Shown here one piece after another: positions 33,801 through 48,800 of a DNA stretch of 64,000 nt (position 1 is its first letter; each line of letters begins with the position of its first letter). The position numbers were made by a program, and so were the translations under genes. Origin of the DNA: Haliotis asinina (taxonomy: Eukaryota > Mollusca > Gastropoda > Lepetellida > Haliotidae). Under the pieces are notes generated by a model. That model did no database searches. It had not been told where the DNA came from and saw only the letters and a list, made by a program, of their open reading frames with translations. Location of the stretch: contig NC_090291.1 in the NCBI RefSeq assembly GCF_037392515.1, positions 1,824,501 to 1,888,500 on the forward strand. The letters run 5' to 3'.

Positions 33801-36800
33801 GAAAAAGGGTAATGTGTCATCGAATATTACACAAGAGAAAAGAGCGAAAGCGTGTAAAGTTGTTTTAAATTAACTCTCAAGATTATTTGAGAAATAAGAT
33901 ATTTTTTCTCGCTGTGACCCTTTGATGATTATCCTTATCTGGAGATCAAGTCCAATAGGTTGAAATGGTTTAGAGAAATCCAGATGTTCAGATATGGTGA
34001 AGACACAGGATAGATGGAATCCGAATCTGGGATTCGAACCAACGAACAACGGATCCTGACACACTCAAGGGACGCTACTTTGCAAAACAGCATCATCGGA
34101 ATAAATGTGAGATGATATTATAAGGCAATAACGGCTGTGGTAAGCCTTTGGTAACATATGAAAGCTATGACCATCTTAGCGCCAAGTGAGTTTTGTAGAA
34201 CGAGGTCAAGGTCAGAATACCACTATGGCACCTCTCGAGGAAGCTGACTAAAATGGCGATGGGTCCGTCGCTGGATGTGGACGCATATGATGGAGATCTG
34301 CTAATGACGCCGCCTTTCTACTGCCCAACTATTCTGCGGCGTTTAATAACATATACTCACGTCAATCGTTGAAGGACTTTCGTTATGTAAGTATTTAAAT
34401 GTCGGTTGATGTATTGCGGATGTAGGTGCTTTCCAGTAACGTGACTCGCATTTGAAGCATATTTTCATAACTCCCATTGTACGTAAACAAATCGGTCGTT
34501 AGTGTTTCATAACAAGCCACATAAAACCTACAAACTATCATCTCGTGGGCGGGTTAATAAGTAGAATGAACACGGAGTGGCAGGTATGGCGTTTAAACTC
34601 AGATATATATGACTTTGTGTTTAAACTCAGATGACAGGCAAACTGTAGCGCAGATAGGGTTGTGCTGCTTAAAGAATATGACAAGTCTTATTATATGCGA
34701 GTGAAACGACCAAAGGTTGGCAACGTACTTCCCTCGCTTCGGATCAAACATAATTTTCCATATCAAAATAAAATATCGCCACCATCAAAGGTACATTCCC
34801 ATTTCCTCACTAGGCTGTTCTCTCACATTTCCTACCCCATGTTTAATAATTACTCACGTGAAATATGTTTTATTCAATATTTTGAACGCCACTCGTGGTA
34901 TTCAGATCGTTCTTCGTCTCCATTACCTCTGCCAGCTTCCGATTGAACGTAGTGACGGAACAAGAAAAAAATTACAAAGAAATACCATATTGCCTAATTT
35001 TATCATGAACCTGTCGCAGTTTATTTGTCTGATCTGTCGTCGCTATTGTTATAATTTTCGTAACATTTATTTTACATAAAAACACTTCTGGCGTAGTGGG
35101 CGAATGAAGCAGGGGAGATAACTGTAAGTATTCCCTATTAAATAATACCCTCCTTTTCCTTCACACCTTTGAAGCGGAAGCTGGCAGGGGTAATGGAGGC
35201 GAGGAACGGTCTGATATACCACGAACTGCGCTTAAAATGTTGAATAAAGAATATTTCACATGAGTAGTTGTTCAACACTGGGGTAGAAATGTGAGAGCAC
35301 AACCAAGTGAAGATATACGTGTATACCTTTGATGGTGGCGATATTTTATTTGGACATGAAAAATATTCTTCCAACCGAAGCGAGGAATGTACGTTGCTCC
35401 TTTGCTCCCTTCGCTCGCATGTAAGGAGACAGGGCATTTTCTCCATGCTGCGCTCAGATATACATTCGGTATTATAATTATGGCATTTGGTAATTCTAAA
35501 GAGACTCTGTAGACTCTGAAACTAGCAACACGTTGATCTCCTCTGTTCACCATTTAAACCAGTTTTCAAAAAGATTTAACATGAAATGTAAATGCCATAT
35601 GTTATTCAACGAGCAAACGCGTGGTACCAATACATTCTACTGCTTTTCTGACAACTGGTGTATTGTGAATAACCTCCGCTGATATGTACGAGTTCAGGGG
35701 AACCATTCATATACACCCACTGAGTTTGTTTGCAAATCCCTTTTCTTTCTCTTGAAACAAAATATCTTTTGAAACAAACCCAGATGGGGCTTCCAAATGT
35801 ACGTCAGTTTGAATACAGTGATAGTCTTTGGGCTGTTCTTGAATATCACATTAAGGGGTTATGATCCATACGTTACCTCGTATCTGGGACTCCGAGTACT
35901 TCTGAAGTATGCTCTCCTGAAACACCAGAGGAGCATGATTCAGACACAAGAACCGCAACAGTACATCATACATCAAACACGTTAGATATTTTTATGTACC
36001 AGGCTGTACGTTCTTACATACTAATTAGTGTCGAACACTGGCTGAGCCACATCGTTGAATAAAGAAATCCGCATTATAAGCCGGGTTATATGATATGAAA
36101 CAGTTACTACATTGTAGACTGGACGTAATTAGACTAATGAAGCAGGCTTTGTATCCCGCCCCACGTAGCCCGAGTGGACGGCCGTCAATCAATCAGCCTG
36201 CTCCAGTTGCTGCAGATATTTATTCGGGTCGTCGGATCTATTGAGCGACAAAGTGGCTTATCGCTGTTTATCACGGGGCGATTGTTTCTTTATTTGTTCC
36301 TGGGGTTGGCAATTGAATCACTCTGATCCGCTTCACAATCGATAACCTGGAATCCAAGACACACGCTCTCCGACAGCAGAGAGGAGGGAAATGTAAACAG
36401 AGGAGAACTTCTACCTGAGGATGGGCTGGCCCCGTTGGGGAGACAGAGTGTAACTGTGGCGGGCTGGTTGTTGGGGGAGAGATGGGGTGGTAGCATGTTG
36501 TGGTGGTTGTTGGGGGAGAGATGGGGTGGTAGCGTGTTGTGGTGGTTGTTGGGGGAGAGATGGGGTGGTAGCATGTTGTGGTGGTTGTTGGGGGAGAGAT
36601 GGGGTGGTAGCGTGTTGTGGTGGTTGTTGGGGGAGAGATGGGGTGGTAGCGTGTTGTGGTGGTTGTTGGGGGAGAGATGGAGTGGTAGCATGCCGTGGTG
36701 GTTGTTGGGGGGAGATATGGGGTGGTAGCGTGTTGTGGTGGTTGTTGGGGGAGAGATGGGGTGGTAGCATGTTGTGGTGGTTGTTGGGGGAGAGATGGGG

Positions 36801-39800
36801 TGGTAGCATGTTGTGCTGGTTGTTGGGGGAGAGATGAGGTGGTAGCATGTTGTACTGGTTGTTGGGGAGACATGGGGCGGTAGCATGTTGTGCTGGTTGT
36901 TGGGGGAGAGACGGGATGGTAGCATGTTGTGGTGGTTGCTGGGGGAGAGACGGGATGGTAGCATGTTGTGGTGGTTGTTGGGGGGAGATATGAGGTGGTA
37001 GCATGTTGTGGTGGTTGTTGGGGAGACAGAGTGTAACTGTGGCGGGCTGGTTGTTGGGGGGAGATATGGGGTGGTAGCATGTTGTGCTGGTTGTTGGGGG
37101 AGAGATGGAGTGGTAGCATGTTGTGCTGGTTGTTGGGGGAGAGATGGGGTGGTAGCATGTTGTGCTGGTTGTTGGGGGAGAGATGGGGTGGTAGCATGTT
37201 GTGCTGGTTGTTGGGGGAGATATGAGGTGGTAGCATGTTGTGGTGGTTGTTGGGGGAGAGATGGGGTGGTAGCATGTTGTGGTGGTTGTTGGGGGAGAGA
37301 CGGGATGGTAGCATGTTGTGCTGGTTGTTGGGGAGACAGAGTGTAACTGTGGCGGGCTGGTTGTTGGGGGGAGAGATGGGGTGGTAGCATGTTGTGGTGG
37401 TTGTTGGGGGAGAGATGGGGTGGTAGCATGTTGTGGTGGTTGTTGGGGGAGAGATGGGGTGGTAGCATGTTGTGGTGGTTGTTGGGGAGACAGAGTGTAA
37501 CTGTGGCGGGCTGGTTGTTGGGGAGAGATATGGGGTGGTAGCATGTTGTGGTGGTTGTTGGGGGAGAGATGGGGCGGTAGCATGTTGTGGTGGTTGTTGG
37601 GGAGACAGAGTGTAACTGTGGCGGGCTGGTTGTTGGGGGGAGATATGGGGTGGTAGCATGTTGTGGTGGTTGTTGGGGGAGAGATGGGGCGGTAGCATGT
37701 TGTGGTGGTTGTTGGGGAGACAGAGTGTAACTGTGGCGGGTTGGTTGTTGGGGGAGATATGGGGTGGTAGCATGTTGTGGTGGTTGTTGGGGACAGATGG
37801 GGTGGTAGCATGTTGTGGTGGTTGTTGGGGGAGAGATGGGGTGGTAGCATGTTGTGCTGGTTGTTGGGGGAGATATGGGGTCGTAGCATGTTGTGGTGGT
37901 TGTTGGGGAAGATATGGGGTGGTAGCATGTTGTGGTGGTTGTTGGGGGAGAGACGTGGTGGTACTCCTAGACTACATACCCGATTAGGATTATGGAGGAG
38001 GCTTATATAATCCTAGACTACATACCCGAGTGGGTTGATGAAGGTGCCCTATGCAATCTTTGACTACATACCCGAGTGGGTTGATGAAGGTGCCCTATGC
38101 AATCTTTGACTACATACCCGAGTGGGTTGTTGAAGGTGGCCTATGCAATCTTTGACTACATACCCGAGTGGGTTGATGAAGGTGCCCTATGCAATCTTTG
38201 ACTACATACCCGAGTGGGTTGTTGAAGGTGGCCTATGCAATCTTTGACTACATACCCGAGTGGGTTGATGAAGGTGCCCTATGCAATCTTTGACTACATA
38301 CCCGAGTGGGTTGTTGAAGGTGGCCTATGTAATCCTTGACATCCTTATGTTGTTTACTTTTCATTTTGTTGTGTGGCTCTGTGGCTCTGTGTGTGATACA
38401 GTATCGTGGGTGCAAGTGTGTAGTAGCTGCTCGATCGCTAACTCTCTTGACTTTCAGTAACTTTCTAAATGTAACATAAATGTTTTCAGTTTTGAAGTCT
38501 TCAGTAACATGAAATAAATTGGGGAGGTAAACTTCAGTTATCATATGCACAACACATGTCAGTCAACAAAACAAACGGATCCACAACAGGCCTGAAGGTT
38601 GCAACTGAAAGACTGAATATTTTCTGTCAAATGTCAGGACTTAAAATGACCAAAAATGTCCTATATAAGCTCAATGACAGGTAGTAACATAACTTTAACC
38701 AATGACTTTTATCTTGACTTTTAATGACTTTTACCTTGACTTTTAGATGACTTTCATCTTAAGAATAACATTGAATATTTCTCTTTAAAACGTTCGTTAA
38801 TTTAATACAAGAAAACGCCCGGAACATATTAATAGATTACTCGCTAGTGGGCGAAGAAGAAACTTGACTCTAATTAAGGAAAGTACCATTATCAAAACTT
38901 CAGCAATTTCTACTCTAGCACATATTCTCTGCACTTCCTAACCCACCAAAACATTCATCGATAAACTCAATAAAATAACAGGATAGACTTATATGGATAT
39001 CCGACATCTAGGGGTTGTTTGCAGGCACCGGTTTCAATTTAAATGTATTTTTACGAATTCACTTACACCAGTCGCATGGATACATATTTCCATCATAAAC
39101 ATCCGTATTGACAACGTGACTTGGGGTCGCTGGTCCCGGCCATGTGAATGGCCAGCACGTGATCTTTCAGAGATAGATGTTATTGATAGACGGCATATGA
39201 AACTCGGCTGTGCCAATATAATTTTCTGAATCGACCGGAAATCCAGAGAATGATTGTTTCGTCATTGTTCAGACTAAGATCACATCTTGTGACTTCTTTC
39301 CTAAGAACAGAACCTACTCATTTATCGAAGTTACAGAACGTACCGGACTTGCGGGACACAGATAACGTACAAGAGAGCCATGTGTTCGAGAAGAACGTGC
39401 GCAAGTGCCGCTGGAGGCTGCACACTACATCCCCCAAAATGTCATTTACATAAAGTCCGAATTGTGATTGCGATGCGATGCGATGCGATGCGATGCGATG
39501 CGATGCGATGCGATGCGATGAAAATAGGTCCTGCACCGCATGGCATTGGGAAACGTATGGGAATTCATCTGATGATGTAATATATTTAATCGTGTTCAAG
39601 GGTGTTTCCCCACCTCGTGGTTACTGCCCTCTCTGTTTTTGCGTTCAGTTGTAATTTTCTATTGATACAAGCGCATTTCATTTGATACAACATAAGGACA
39701 AGCTTTATGGATTAACAACGGCGTTTGTGGCGTTTCATCTGAATGAAGAAGTTGTTAGTCCATAAAGCTTGTCCTTATACTACTTACCAGCTACTAAATA

Positions 39801-42800
39801 ATGCCACTCAAAGAAGTCATCATTTGATGAACTCAGTGAATAAATAAACTAGCGTCCAATCAAAACGTCAACAAAATATAAATGATTGTAAATAGTCGAA
39901 ATGGTTGTCAGTGTGTTTGAAAATAGCTAAAAACACATCTCTTTGTGAAATGTGTATTCCCAGTGAACACTTGCACTTGCATTTCATATTTTGTGAAAAA
40001 AAACAACGAATTTACATTGTAAAATGGAATTTGTGCAAAACTTACCCTGTCCAATTAGGTTCTCGAAGCTGGCCCTTTTTATTCTCTTACATGATGTTAA
40101 TCGATTGGCAACCAGGAGCAAGCTTCGTTTAACAGCGGAAGAGAGGGACAGAGCAGTCGGTATGTTACAGATGGGAGCAACACAAGAACATGTGGCTAGG
40201 GCCATGGGATGCTGCAAATCCACTATCGCCAGACTTGACACACGTCTACGACAGACCGGCAGTATTACAGACAGGCTAAAGAATGGCAGACCGGAGGTCA
40301 CTACACAACAAGAAGACCGGTATTTACAGGTGTTTAACCCGAGAAAACGTGACGCAGTCAAGCATCAATAGCCTTGGACATCCAGTCCGCAGCCAGACTA
40401 TGTCCAGACGACTCCGCCATTACTGTCTCCGTACCTATAGATCTTTCAAGGGCATGACGTTGACGTACCAACACCGATGTGCCAGACTGAGATGGACTAG
40501 AACTGTACCACACTGGCAGCAGCGAAACTGACAAAGAGTGCCCTTTGTGACGAAAACAGGTTCCAGGTCTTCAAGATATGTCTCCAATTGACCACCTTTC
40601 AGCCATTGCCGAGGAACGCTTTGGCATATGCCCTGGAAGAATTATGGCGTCGGATCCTTAATCAGAGTCAGGCTGGGTTCTGGCCTGCATCACTGCTCGG
40701 AGTGGCCACACCTGGTATTGAGCAATTTGTGCTGCCCAGAAACATGTAAAAGCTCCCTGTGAATTCTGCATTGGTGATCGAATACTGGATAATGCACCCC
40801 GGTGTCATTCGTGTGATAACAGATCACGAGCCACGTCGCTATTCTTGTTGTAATCCATTAAATACTGTTGCTAAATGATAATAAAACATAATAAAACATT
40901 TAATTTACCATAATTTGCTTTTGTTTTGTTTTAGAGCAGAAACATATTTGGTGGGGTTTCGTTTGGACGCTAGTTTAGTATAGTTGGTATTGTTATGTTT
41001 TTAGACATCTTGAGTGTGAAGAAATCACGCCGGACATCAACAGATGTTGAGCATCTCATAAACCTTTGCTGTCCTCGTCCTAGTATATTGTCGTTTAATC
41101 ACACCTTCAATTTGAGACAGGACATCGTGAAACTGTTCATTACTAAAGTATTTTCAGGATAGAGATCCAGTTCCGTTATCAGTCGATAATGAGAACCCTC
41201 CTTGTGTCTTCGTTCTTTGAGTAGACGTACCGCGATCCCCACTCACTATTGCAGTGCAAAGAGGTTACACTTGTCAGAAGTTCCTCCTCTGTATATTCTA
41301 CCTCCCCCATCAGTGTCACGACAGCGGCTAACTTGATTAGTTCCATCTTAAATCGTGAATGAAAAGGCAGCTCATAAACTTGTGCAAAACAGTGTACATA
41401 TAAAATCGCACAGATCAACGCATGCGTCCAAATTTTCATTAACCTGTGCTGTGTCGTCTCCATTTCTTCCCGCACACCTCGCTGTTCCGTTCCCTGCACT
41501 CCTCCCTCGTAAAATGTAGTGAACTGTGGCAATACTTTAATGATAGCTTGTTAAACAACCTGTTTGCTTTTCGGAGAAAAATCTGCCAAGTCTTTACAGA
41601 GTTGGTATGATGTTTTGATTATGATCAGCGTTTCATAGTAGTATTTTGCGTTCATTAGTTTTCGAGTTAGATTACAATTCATCGGTCAGCTTTCAAAGAT
41701 AAACGGACTATAAATCAAGTAATAGCTTGAAAAAAAACAAAAAACCAAGAACACAGAACTAAATTATTCTTGGAGCGATAAAAGAAGTTCATTGCCTTCA
41801 CCAGCAACTGAAATAATATACGGGATAAAGTCCATTGAGGCGAAGACATTCCTTTGCTAGTCGGTGTATGTACGAATACCCCTTTTCGTGTCAAGTTCGT
41901 TTTATACTTTTATACCACATGTTTTATGATAACGTTATGACATGGTACATATACGGTATCATTTATTTATATGATAACCAGTTGCTAATCAAGAAAGGGA
42001 TGTCATGGAAAAGATGACTTACATTCCTGATGACATGAGAAAGAAGACATCGACAGCCAATACCATTTAAAATCATTTGAAATCAAAGCTTGTCATCCAT
42101 GAAGCTTCATGTCCAAATATGACACCATGTTCAATCAATCATGTCATGGAAAAAAAGGTTTATAGTTCACTGATAATTCATGGAAAACTGAAGCGAGCCA
42201 GTGTGTTTACATCGCCTTGACAGAAGCCGCGCACCCGATGTTCTCGTTACAGCCATCAGTAACGCTAAGTACTAACTTACAAGGTTTGTTTGGGAGAAGT
42301 AATCACACAAATTGATGTTGATCGGGCTCAAGTGAGCGTGGAAGATGGAAGTGTTTCCCATGAGACACTTACGTCCTTCTGTGGATCACAGTTAATCCAT
42401 CGTGTGCATACACGGACATGAGAGGTACTGACAGCCTTACAGCGACATTGTTATAACACGTCACTGAGTGAGTGAGTGGATATGTAGATAAGTGGGTGGG
42501 CGAGTGAGTGAGTGAGTGAGTGAGTGGACGGGTGGGTGGGCGAGTGAGTGAGTGAGTGAGTGTTTGAGTGAGTGGGTAAGACTCTTATTGAGCGTAGTGA
42601 GATGGTGACAGAATGTAGGGTTCTTTAGTTTGTGAGTTCAATAGTGTATATCGTCTAATACCTGCTATTATTATTCAAGGTGTAACTAACAAACGTTTTA
42701 AGTCTTCATTCAGACTTCTAATGTCAGAATATCATTTTACCTAAGATACATTTCATGTCATCTCGAATAAATCGTCCAAGAAAGACATTAAAGTAAATGA

Positions 42801-45800
42801 AACCTGTCAAAGTAGCAACCTGATGTATTCTCGAGGGCACACAGCTGAGAGAGACTTCAAATTCGAATCCTATGAAATACACAGTAAGTAAACCCCTGCA
42901 CAAACACTTATACATAAAAACACAAAAACACAATGTACAAAATGTCGTTTAACGGTCACACTATTGAAGATGTAACCTTACTCCATGTAACCATGCCGGC
43001 TTCCCTCTGAACCCGTTGCCCTATCCAGCCACGAAAATCAATATTAACAGCAATATTACAGAATATGATTGATATCTTATCGAATAGCAAGCTATCAAAT
43101 ACCAGTAACCGAATACCAACAACAATAACTATCACTGTTTGCGTTATCTCTAAGTAATATCAATAACACAACTGCTGTTTCTCAGCTCATAACAGCCACG
43201 TTAGGCATGCTGTGCTCCGTACACCACACGTGCCTCACGACGCTGTAGGGAGAGTAGTAACCAACTTGCACTGTTGGTCGGTGACGGATATCGCGAGATT
43301 GCAGTGCAAGATAAAAATAATTAGCTGTTCTTTATTCTCTTAAACCATTGATTCAGTTTTCACAATATCCCACTGGGTTTTAAAAAAACTAACAATGTGT
43401 TATTTGAAGCTAAGCGACAGTACATGAATTAAAGTTTAACCGTTATTTATCGCTTTGTACTGGGAACCTTTCAACAACCAAGCATCACGGTAAATAGCGG
43501 TTGAAAGACGCCATACAACCAGGGATCATTCTCGACAGGATGCCTTCAACTAGTCCGTGTTATATTAATAGAAGTCACGTATGTCATTTGAATTTTTGAA
43601 GGAACACAGGGAGAGCTAGGCGTGGTTAGGGTGCATTTTCAATTTTATGTGAAAGTTTACAAAATGTTGAAGTAAATTCCTTTTTAAACAACACCGATGA
43701 AATTATTCTCGCAACATGACCGGTAGTCTGAAATATATAATCTACACGGGAAGGGTACCTGTACCAACACCAGAACCCCTCTACAACCCATGCACCCATG
43801 CACACACGCACACACGCACACACGCACACACGCACACACGCCCGCACGCAGTCCAGCCGTCCTAGCCTCTTATCCACAGAATATTTCATGTCCGTACCTA
43901 GCCATGTCATAAACGGGTCATTCAAACATGTCACTCCTCTAGAGAGTAAGTCAAGTGTTCAGCACAGTTCAGTTTGGCTGACCTAATTACACCCACACAG
44001 TACAGCACTATTACAGTCGCCGTCTGACAGTAGACAACTGTGAAAACAATAGCCCGTCTTTAGCTACTTCATCACAGGGTGAGTGAGTGGGTTAGGTTTC
44101 ACGCTGCTCTGAACAGTTTTCAGTTGGGATCACGTGACAGTCACATTGCGGAGGCAAACTCAAAATGATGCAGACTTTGTTTGCAACCCCGCTTGATTCA
44201 CTGACCACAGAAATTCGGACAGTTATAGGGGGTAAACAACTTCGCTCGGTCATAGTTTGTCAGTGAACCCCCCGACTTGGTTGAAGCATGTCATTGTATC
44301 CGAACTGTGTAGGCTCATGGTGTCGATCACTGGACTGTCTGGTTCAGACCCGAATATATACAGATAATATGGCTGACAAAATAGTCTAGTAAGCATACAA
44401 CCTAACATATCTCACCCTTCATGAATTTGTGAAATTTGTAAACGGTCAGGTATGTTTAGCTTATTCAAAGTGCGAACATTTCACAGTCATTATCTGAATG
44501 ACGTCATTCTAAAACAGAGGAGATAAACAACATGTGTGGAGAAATTGAGCATTGTTATGAAGAAGAAAGTCCTGTAAACAATCATGATATAAATAAGAAA
44601 TGTTAAACACTCTCCATCGCACAGCCTAAAATTACGCTACATGTGTCAGTTATTGCTGCGCTAGAACTGGAACTACTTAACATGAATATGCAGTCTTGTC
44701 AAATTCAAACCCTGACGGTTTCCAAGTGTTGAAAACTCTAAATCAAATTAAGTGTTGCTGGCCAGAACATAAAACCCATCACTGATGATATCTGATGATA
44801 TCTGATTACTTTCAACAATGTAATATCTGAATCGTTAAAAGCTTAGCATTTAAACTGCTTTCACTGATGCAGAACTGGCGGGTGTCTGAGTGAGCCAGTT
44901 GACTAAAGCCGGTTCCCCTACTCGTGAGTGAAGCCTATTTTGTTAGAGTGAGGCAGGTGTCCCTCTTTGTCAGTGACGACTATACGTGCAGAACAAGGCA
45001 GGTGTCCCTGTTTGTGAGTGATAACTATATGTGCAAATAAAACAGGTGTCTTTATTTGTCAGTGAAGACCTTACGTGCAGATTAAGGCAGGTGTCCCTAT
45101 TTGTCAGTGAAGACTATACGTGCAGAATAAGGTAGGTGTCCTTGTTTGTGAGTTAAGGCTATATGTGTAGAGTAAGGCAGGTGTCCCTGTTTGTGAGTTA
45201 AGGCTCTATGTGTAGAGTAAGGCAGGTGTCCCTGTTCGTGAGTTAAGGCTATATGTGTAGAGTAAGGCAGGTGTCCCTGTTCGTGAGTTAAGGCTATATG
45301 TGTAGAGTAAGGCAGGTGTCCCAATTTGTGAGAGAAGACTATACGTGCAGATTAAGGCAGGTATGCCTATTTTTGATTGAGGCAGGTGGTCCAATTAGTA
45401 AGGATAAAAGTCAGAAGAGACGTGTGAGGAAGTGATAATTGTTCCCGTAATAGAAGCAGTTCAAGTGGACGTCGCCAAATGTACCAGTCTCGCGTAATAG
45501 CGAGGGATACCTATGAATAGCCTGGTTAACGTCTACACACAACAGATGATGGTGATAGCAGTTGACGTTCAGCTGAAGCAGAAATTCGATTCCAGAAGCA
45601 GTTTTCACAGATATTTTATAGTTCGCAACAATAATATCATTTACTGTGCAAAAATCGTTAAATTCATTCTCCGCACACATTCATCTTGATCCTGTAAGAT
45701 CAAAATACCGTCAATCATTGCGTTGATGTCATCCCCTCGTACATATGTCGCCGTGTTTATTCAGACGTATATTGTTTCTGATACATTCTCAAACAAATCA

Positions 45801-48800
45801 TTTACTGATCTAGCCAAGTACACTACCGGACAAAAGAAAATGCATATTTGAGAACTGATGTATGGTCAAATATATCATGTCAAATACATCTTGTCAAATA
45901 CATCGTGTTAAATACATCTTGTCAAATACGTCTTGTCAAATACACCATGTCAAATACATCGTGTCAAATGCATATTGTCCAACAGATCTTGTCAAATACC
46001 TTGCGTTAATACGTCTTGTCAAATACTGTTTGTCCAATAGATCTTGTCGAAAACCTCTTGTTAAATACATTGTATCAAATACCTCTTGTTAATACACCGT
46101 GCCAAATACCTCTTGTTAAATACATCGTGTCAAATACATCGCCATCGAAAAAAAAAAACATTTCTTCGGTGGGATTTTTCGGGGTTTTATTTTCATTACA
46201 GCTGCAAATCAATTTTGTATTTTTCCTTCGCCACCTAACACGATGTTACACACTGACTTTTCTTCAACCAACATGGTATTGGAATAAACAACAGTTGTGT
46301 TACATCAACGTAAAACCAACATGGTATTGGAATAAACAACAGTTGTGTTACATCAACGTAAAAACCACCACTGCCAAACTGCAAACACTACAAAGAAAAA
46401 TCACTGAAAAGAAATTACTTCCAGAATATATAAGGAATCGGTATAGACATGATTATCTGGCGGCCATATGCGTGTATCACGCGCAGGCGCACGAACACCT
46501 GACTGACTTGTGTGATCACCGGACGCTGAACACATTGCAAATAATACATTATGTTTTCTGTTAACGTAAACCAACAGGTTCATAGTACACGTACGTACGG
46601 CAGACAATAGACTTACACAGCCCTCTTAGGAAATAATCATTTGTTTAATGATAATTTCTAGATTATATATAGAAGTAAACATACAATTACAGATCTTACA
46701 AAAGACCGGCGTCCTTACCGGAAATGACGTCATCATCCATGCAATAGTTCCCGTCTTTCACATTCCATAGAATTGGACGGAATTCTTAGCGGAAGACTCG
46801 AATAGACCTAAGACTTGTCTCTTTATACAAGAGAATTACTTTACATTTCTTGTCTCATACACTATTCGAAAAAGCAGTTCATTTCTGTATACTATAAGTG
46901 CAGTCCTAATGATGACAATTCCTGTGTTTGAATCCCGTTAATCACGTCGTGATTGTGGTGTATTGTGCACAAACACATCCTAACAAAATGAAAAGTGAGT
47001 GCATGCAGACAAAGTCTTCCACGTAATGCACGTGCAGCATATCGGACACATAAGTGGAGACATCGGCTTTGAAATGCCAAACCAAATGCATCATTTCATT
47101 ACGAAATTTACGACCTAAACAAAGTTCAAAACTGCCAAGGTTGAACGCAACTGAAGGAAATATCGCTTTTGGACATTTGGAAACATGAGGGTCACAGTCT
47201 GCTGTTGCAAGCCACTTATCGTCCACAACACCATTTCTCGATAATCGTATCAATATACCCGAGTCAGTTCCACCCAAGATCGGCTCAGAAGTAGAAACTC
47301 AAGAGTGACCAGGACCGATTCATTCGACTGTATCACCTTCGTCACCGATTCGCTACAGTAAAGAACAATATAAGACGGGTGCCTGGTCTTCGAAGAATTT
47401 CCGTCCATCAGAAATCTGAGAGAAGAATGATTTCGAGCTTATCGACCAAAAGTTGGATCTGTTCAAACATGATTTCACTGACAACGACGTGTCCAATGCT
47501 GCAACAAGATACACACACGGAACCCGTGGGACTGGCGACGCTGTTGTGTTTCCTTTTTTCTCTCTTCTATTAAGAGTTGAATTCAAAACGGCCTTGGAAC
47601 ACGGCTTGATATACCAGAGAATGCAATTATTTTATGCATGTTCTGTAGCTCGCCTGCATAAATTCCCCGACAAAGTATATCACCCACGAAAGACATGCAG
47701 ATGATTCCCAAGATAGTATCCATTATAAACAAATAGCGTAAGACATTGTCCATTGTGAGCATATAGCGGACAGGCGTACACACAAACCTACTGCTTTACC
47801 GCTTTGTACTGCACCGCCTTCCTTGGCGCTGTCTGGACTCACCACCATCTTTAATTACATCGGTACATGTAGAAACAAGGTGGATGGGTCTCACCATACA
47901 ATATGGAAAAGAACCTATGCGCACAGTGCTAAAAGCATACAAATAAGAACAAATGTCTCTTGTCTGTAAAACAAACCACAGCGCCTGATCATATTTCTTT
48001 ATCCGTGTACCTGGGCCAAGTTATACATTATTTAATGCATTCTGATTATTGTTTTACAAATGATATACATATAGGAAATCGGTTAAATCATTTATTATTT
48101 TTCTGAAATCATGCCCTTTCCCGGTATCACCTCGTAGAGATAAAAGATTCAGTATTAACCATTGATGGGATGAACGGTGTCATCGTGGGTTCAATGTGGA
48201 TACTATGAAAAAATGACAATTTGAACAGTCAGACAAGTCATATACTAGTACATGTGAGGAGGTATAGCCAACGACTAATATCCCTCTATCGTAGGTTCGA
48301 ATCCATTTGGTTTGTCAGCACCTACACCACGTGTATATGTTTCTCCTGGACACGCCGTCACGTACAGAAAATACACATCGTACACCCATAGTACACCCAT
48401 CGTACACTGTTTTCAGCACCCACACATACATCCCAAGGTTTCTAGAGCATTATATCTCCAGTTACTGTTGATAAATAACCTAGACCCATCTGCTGCCATG
48501 GCTTATCGGAAATGACATCAACGCCCACGACAGGCATGCCTACCACATATCTCTGGCTCATGACGTAATTTCATTAAGGGCATTTCTCTCGTGTTATTCG
48601 AAAAGGGTTTCAACTGACGTAATGGAAGAGACTGGGTCCAGGGTATATATCATAGTACTGGTAATATAATACCCCTGACACACGAGGATGGATCCCACAA
48701 CCGGAAGATTGATTCTCTTTTCATGCAGGACAAGGGGAGGCGCAACAATACCTTTGATGACTTTTTATATTTTCTCGTGGACACCTGTGGAAACAACAGA

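Noticed and set aside
41179..41532. 117-codon minus ORF with a hydrophobic segment
   Set aside because: No recognisable family, no splice or promoter signals, within a long intron.
45097..45394. Minus ORFs with [14 protein letters not shown] repeats
   Set aside because: 45-base array artefact.
46715..46760. Exon-like [14 protein letters not shown] with donor gtaagg on the minus strand
   Set aside because: The phase and sequence do not fit between calmodulin-like exons 1 and 2, and the acceptor is poor; probably chance around a TGACGTCA palindrome.
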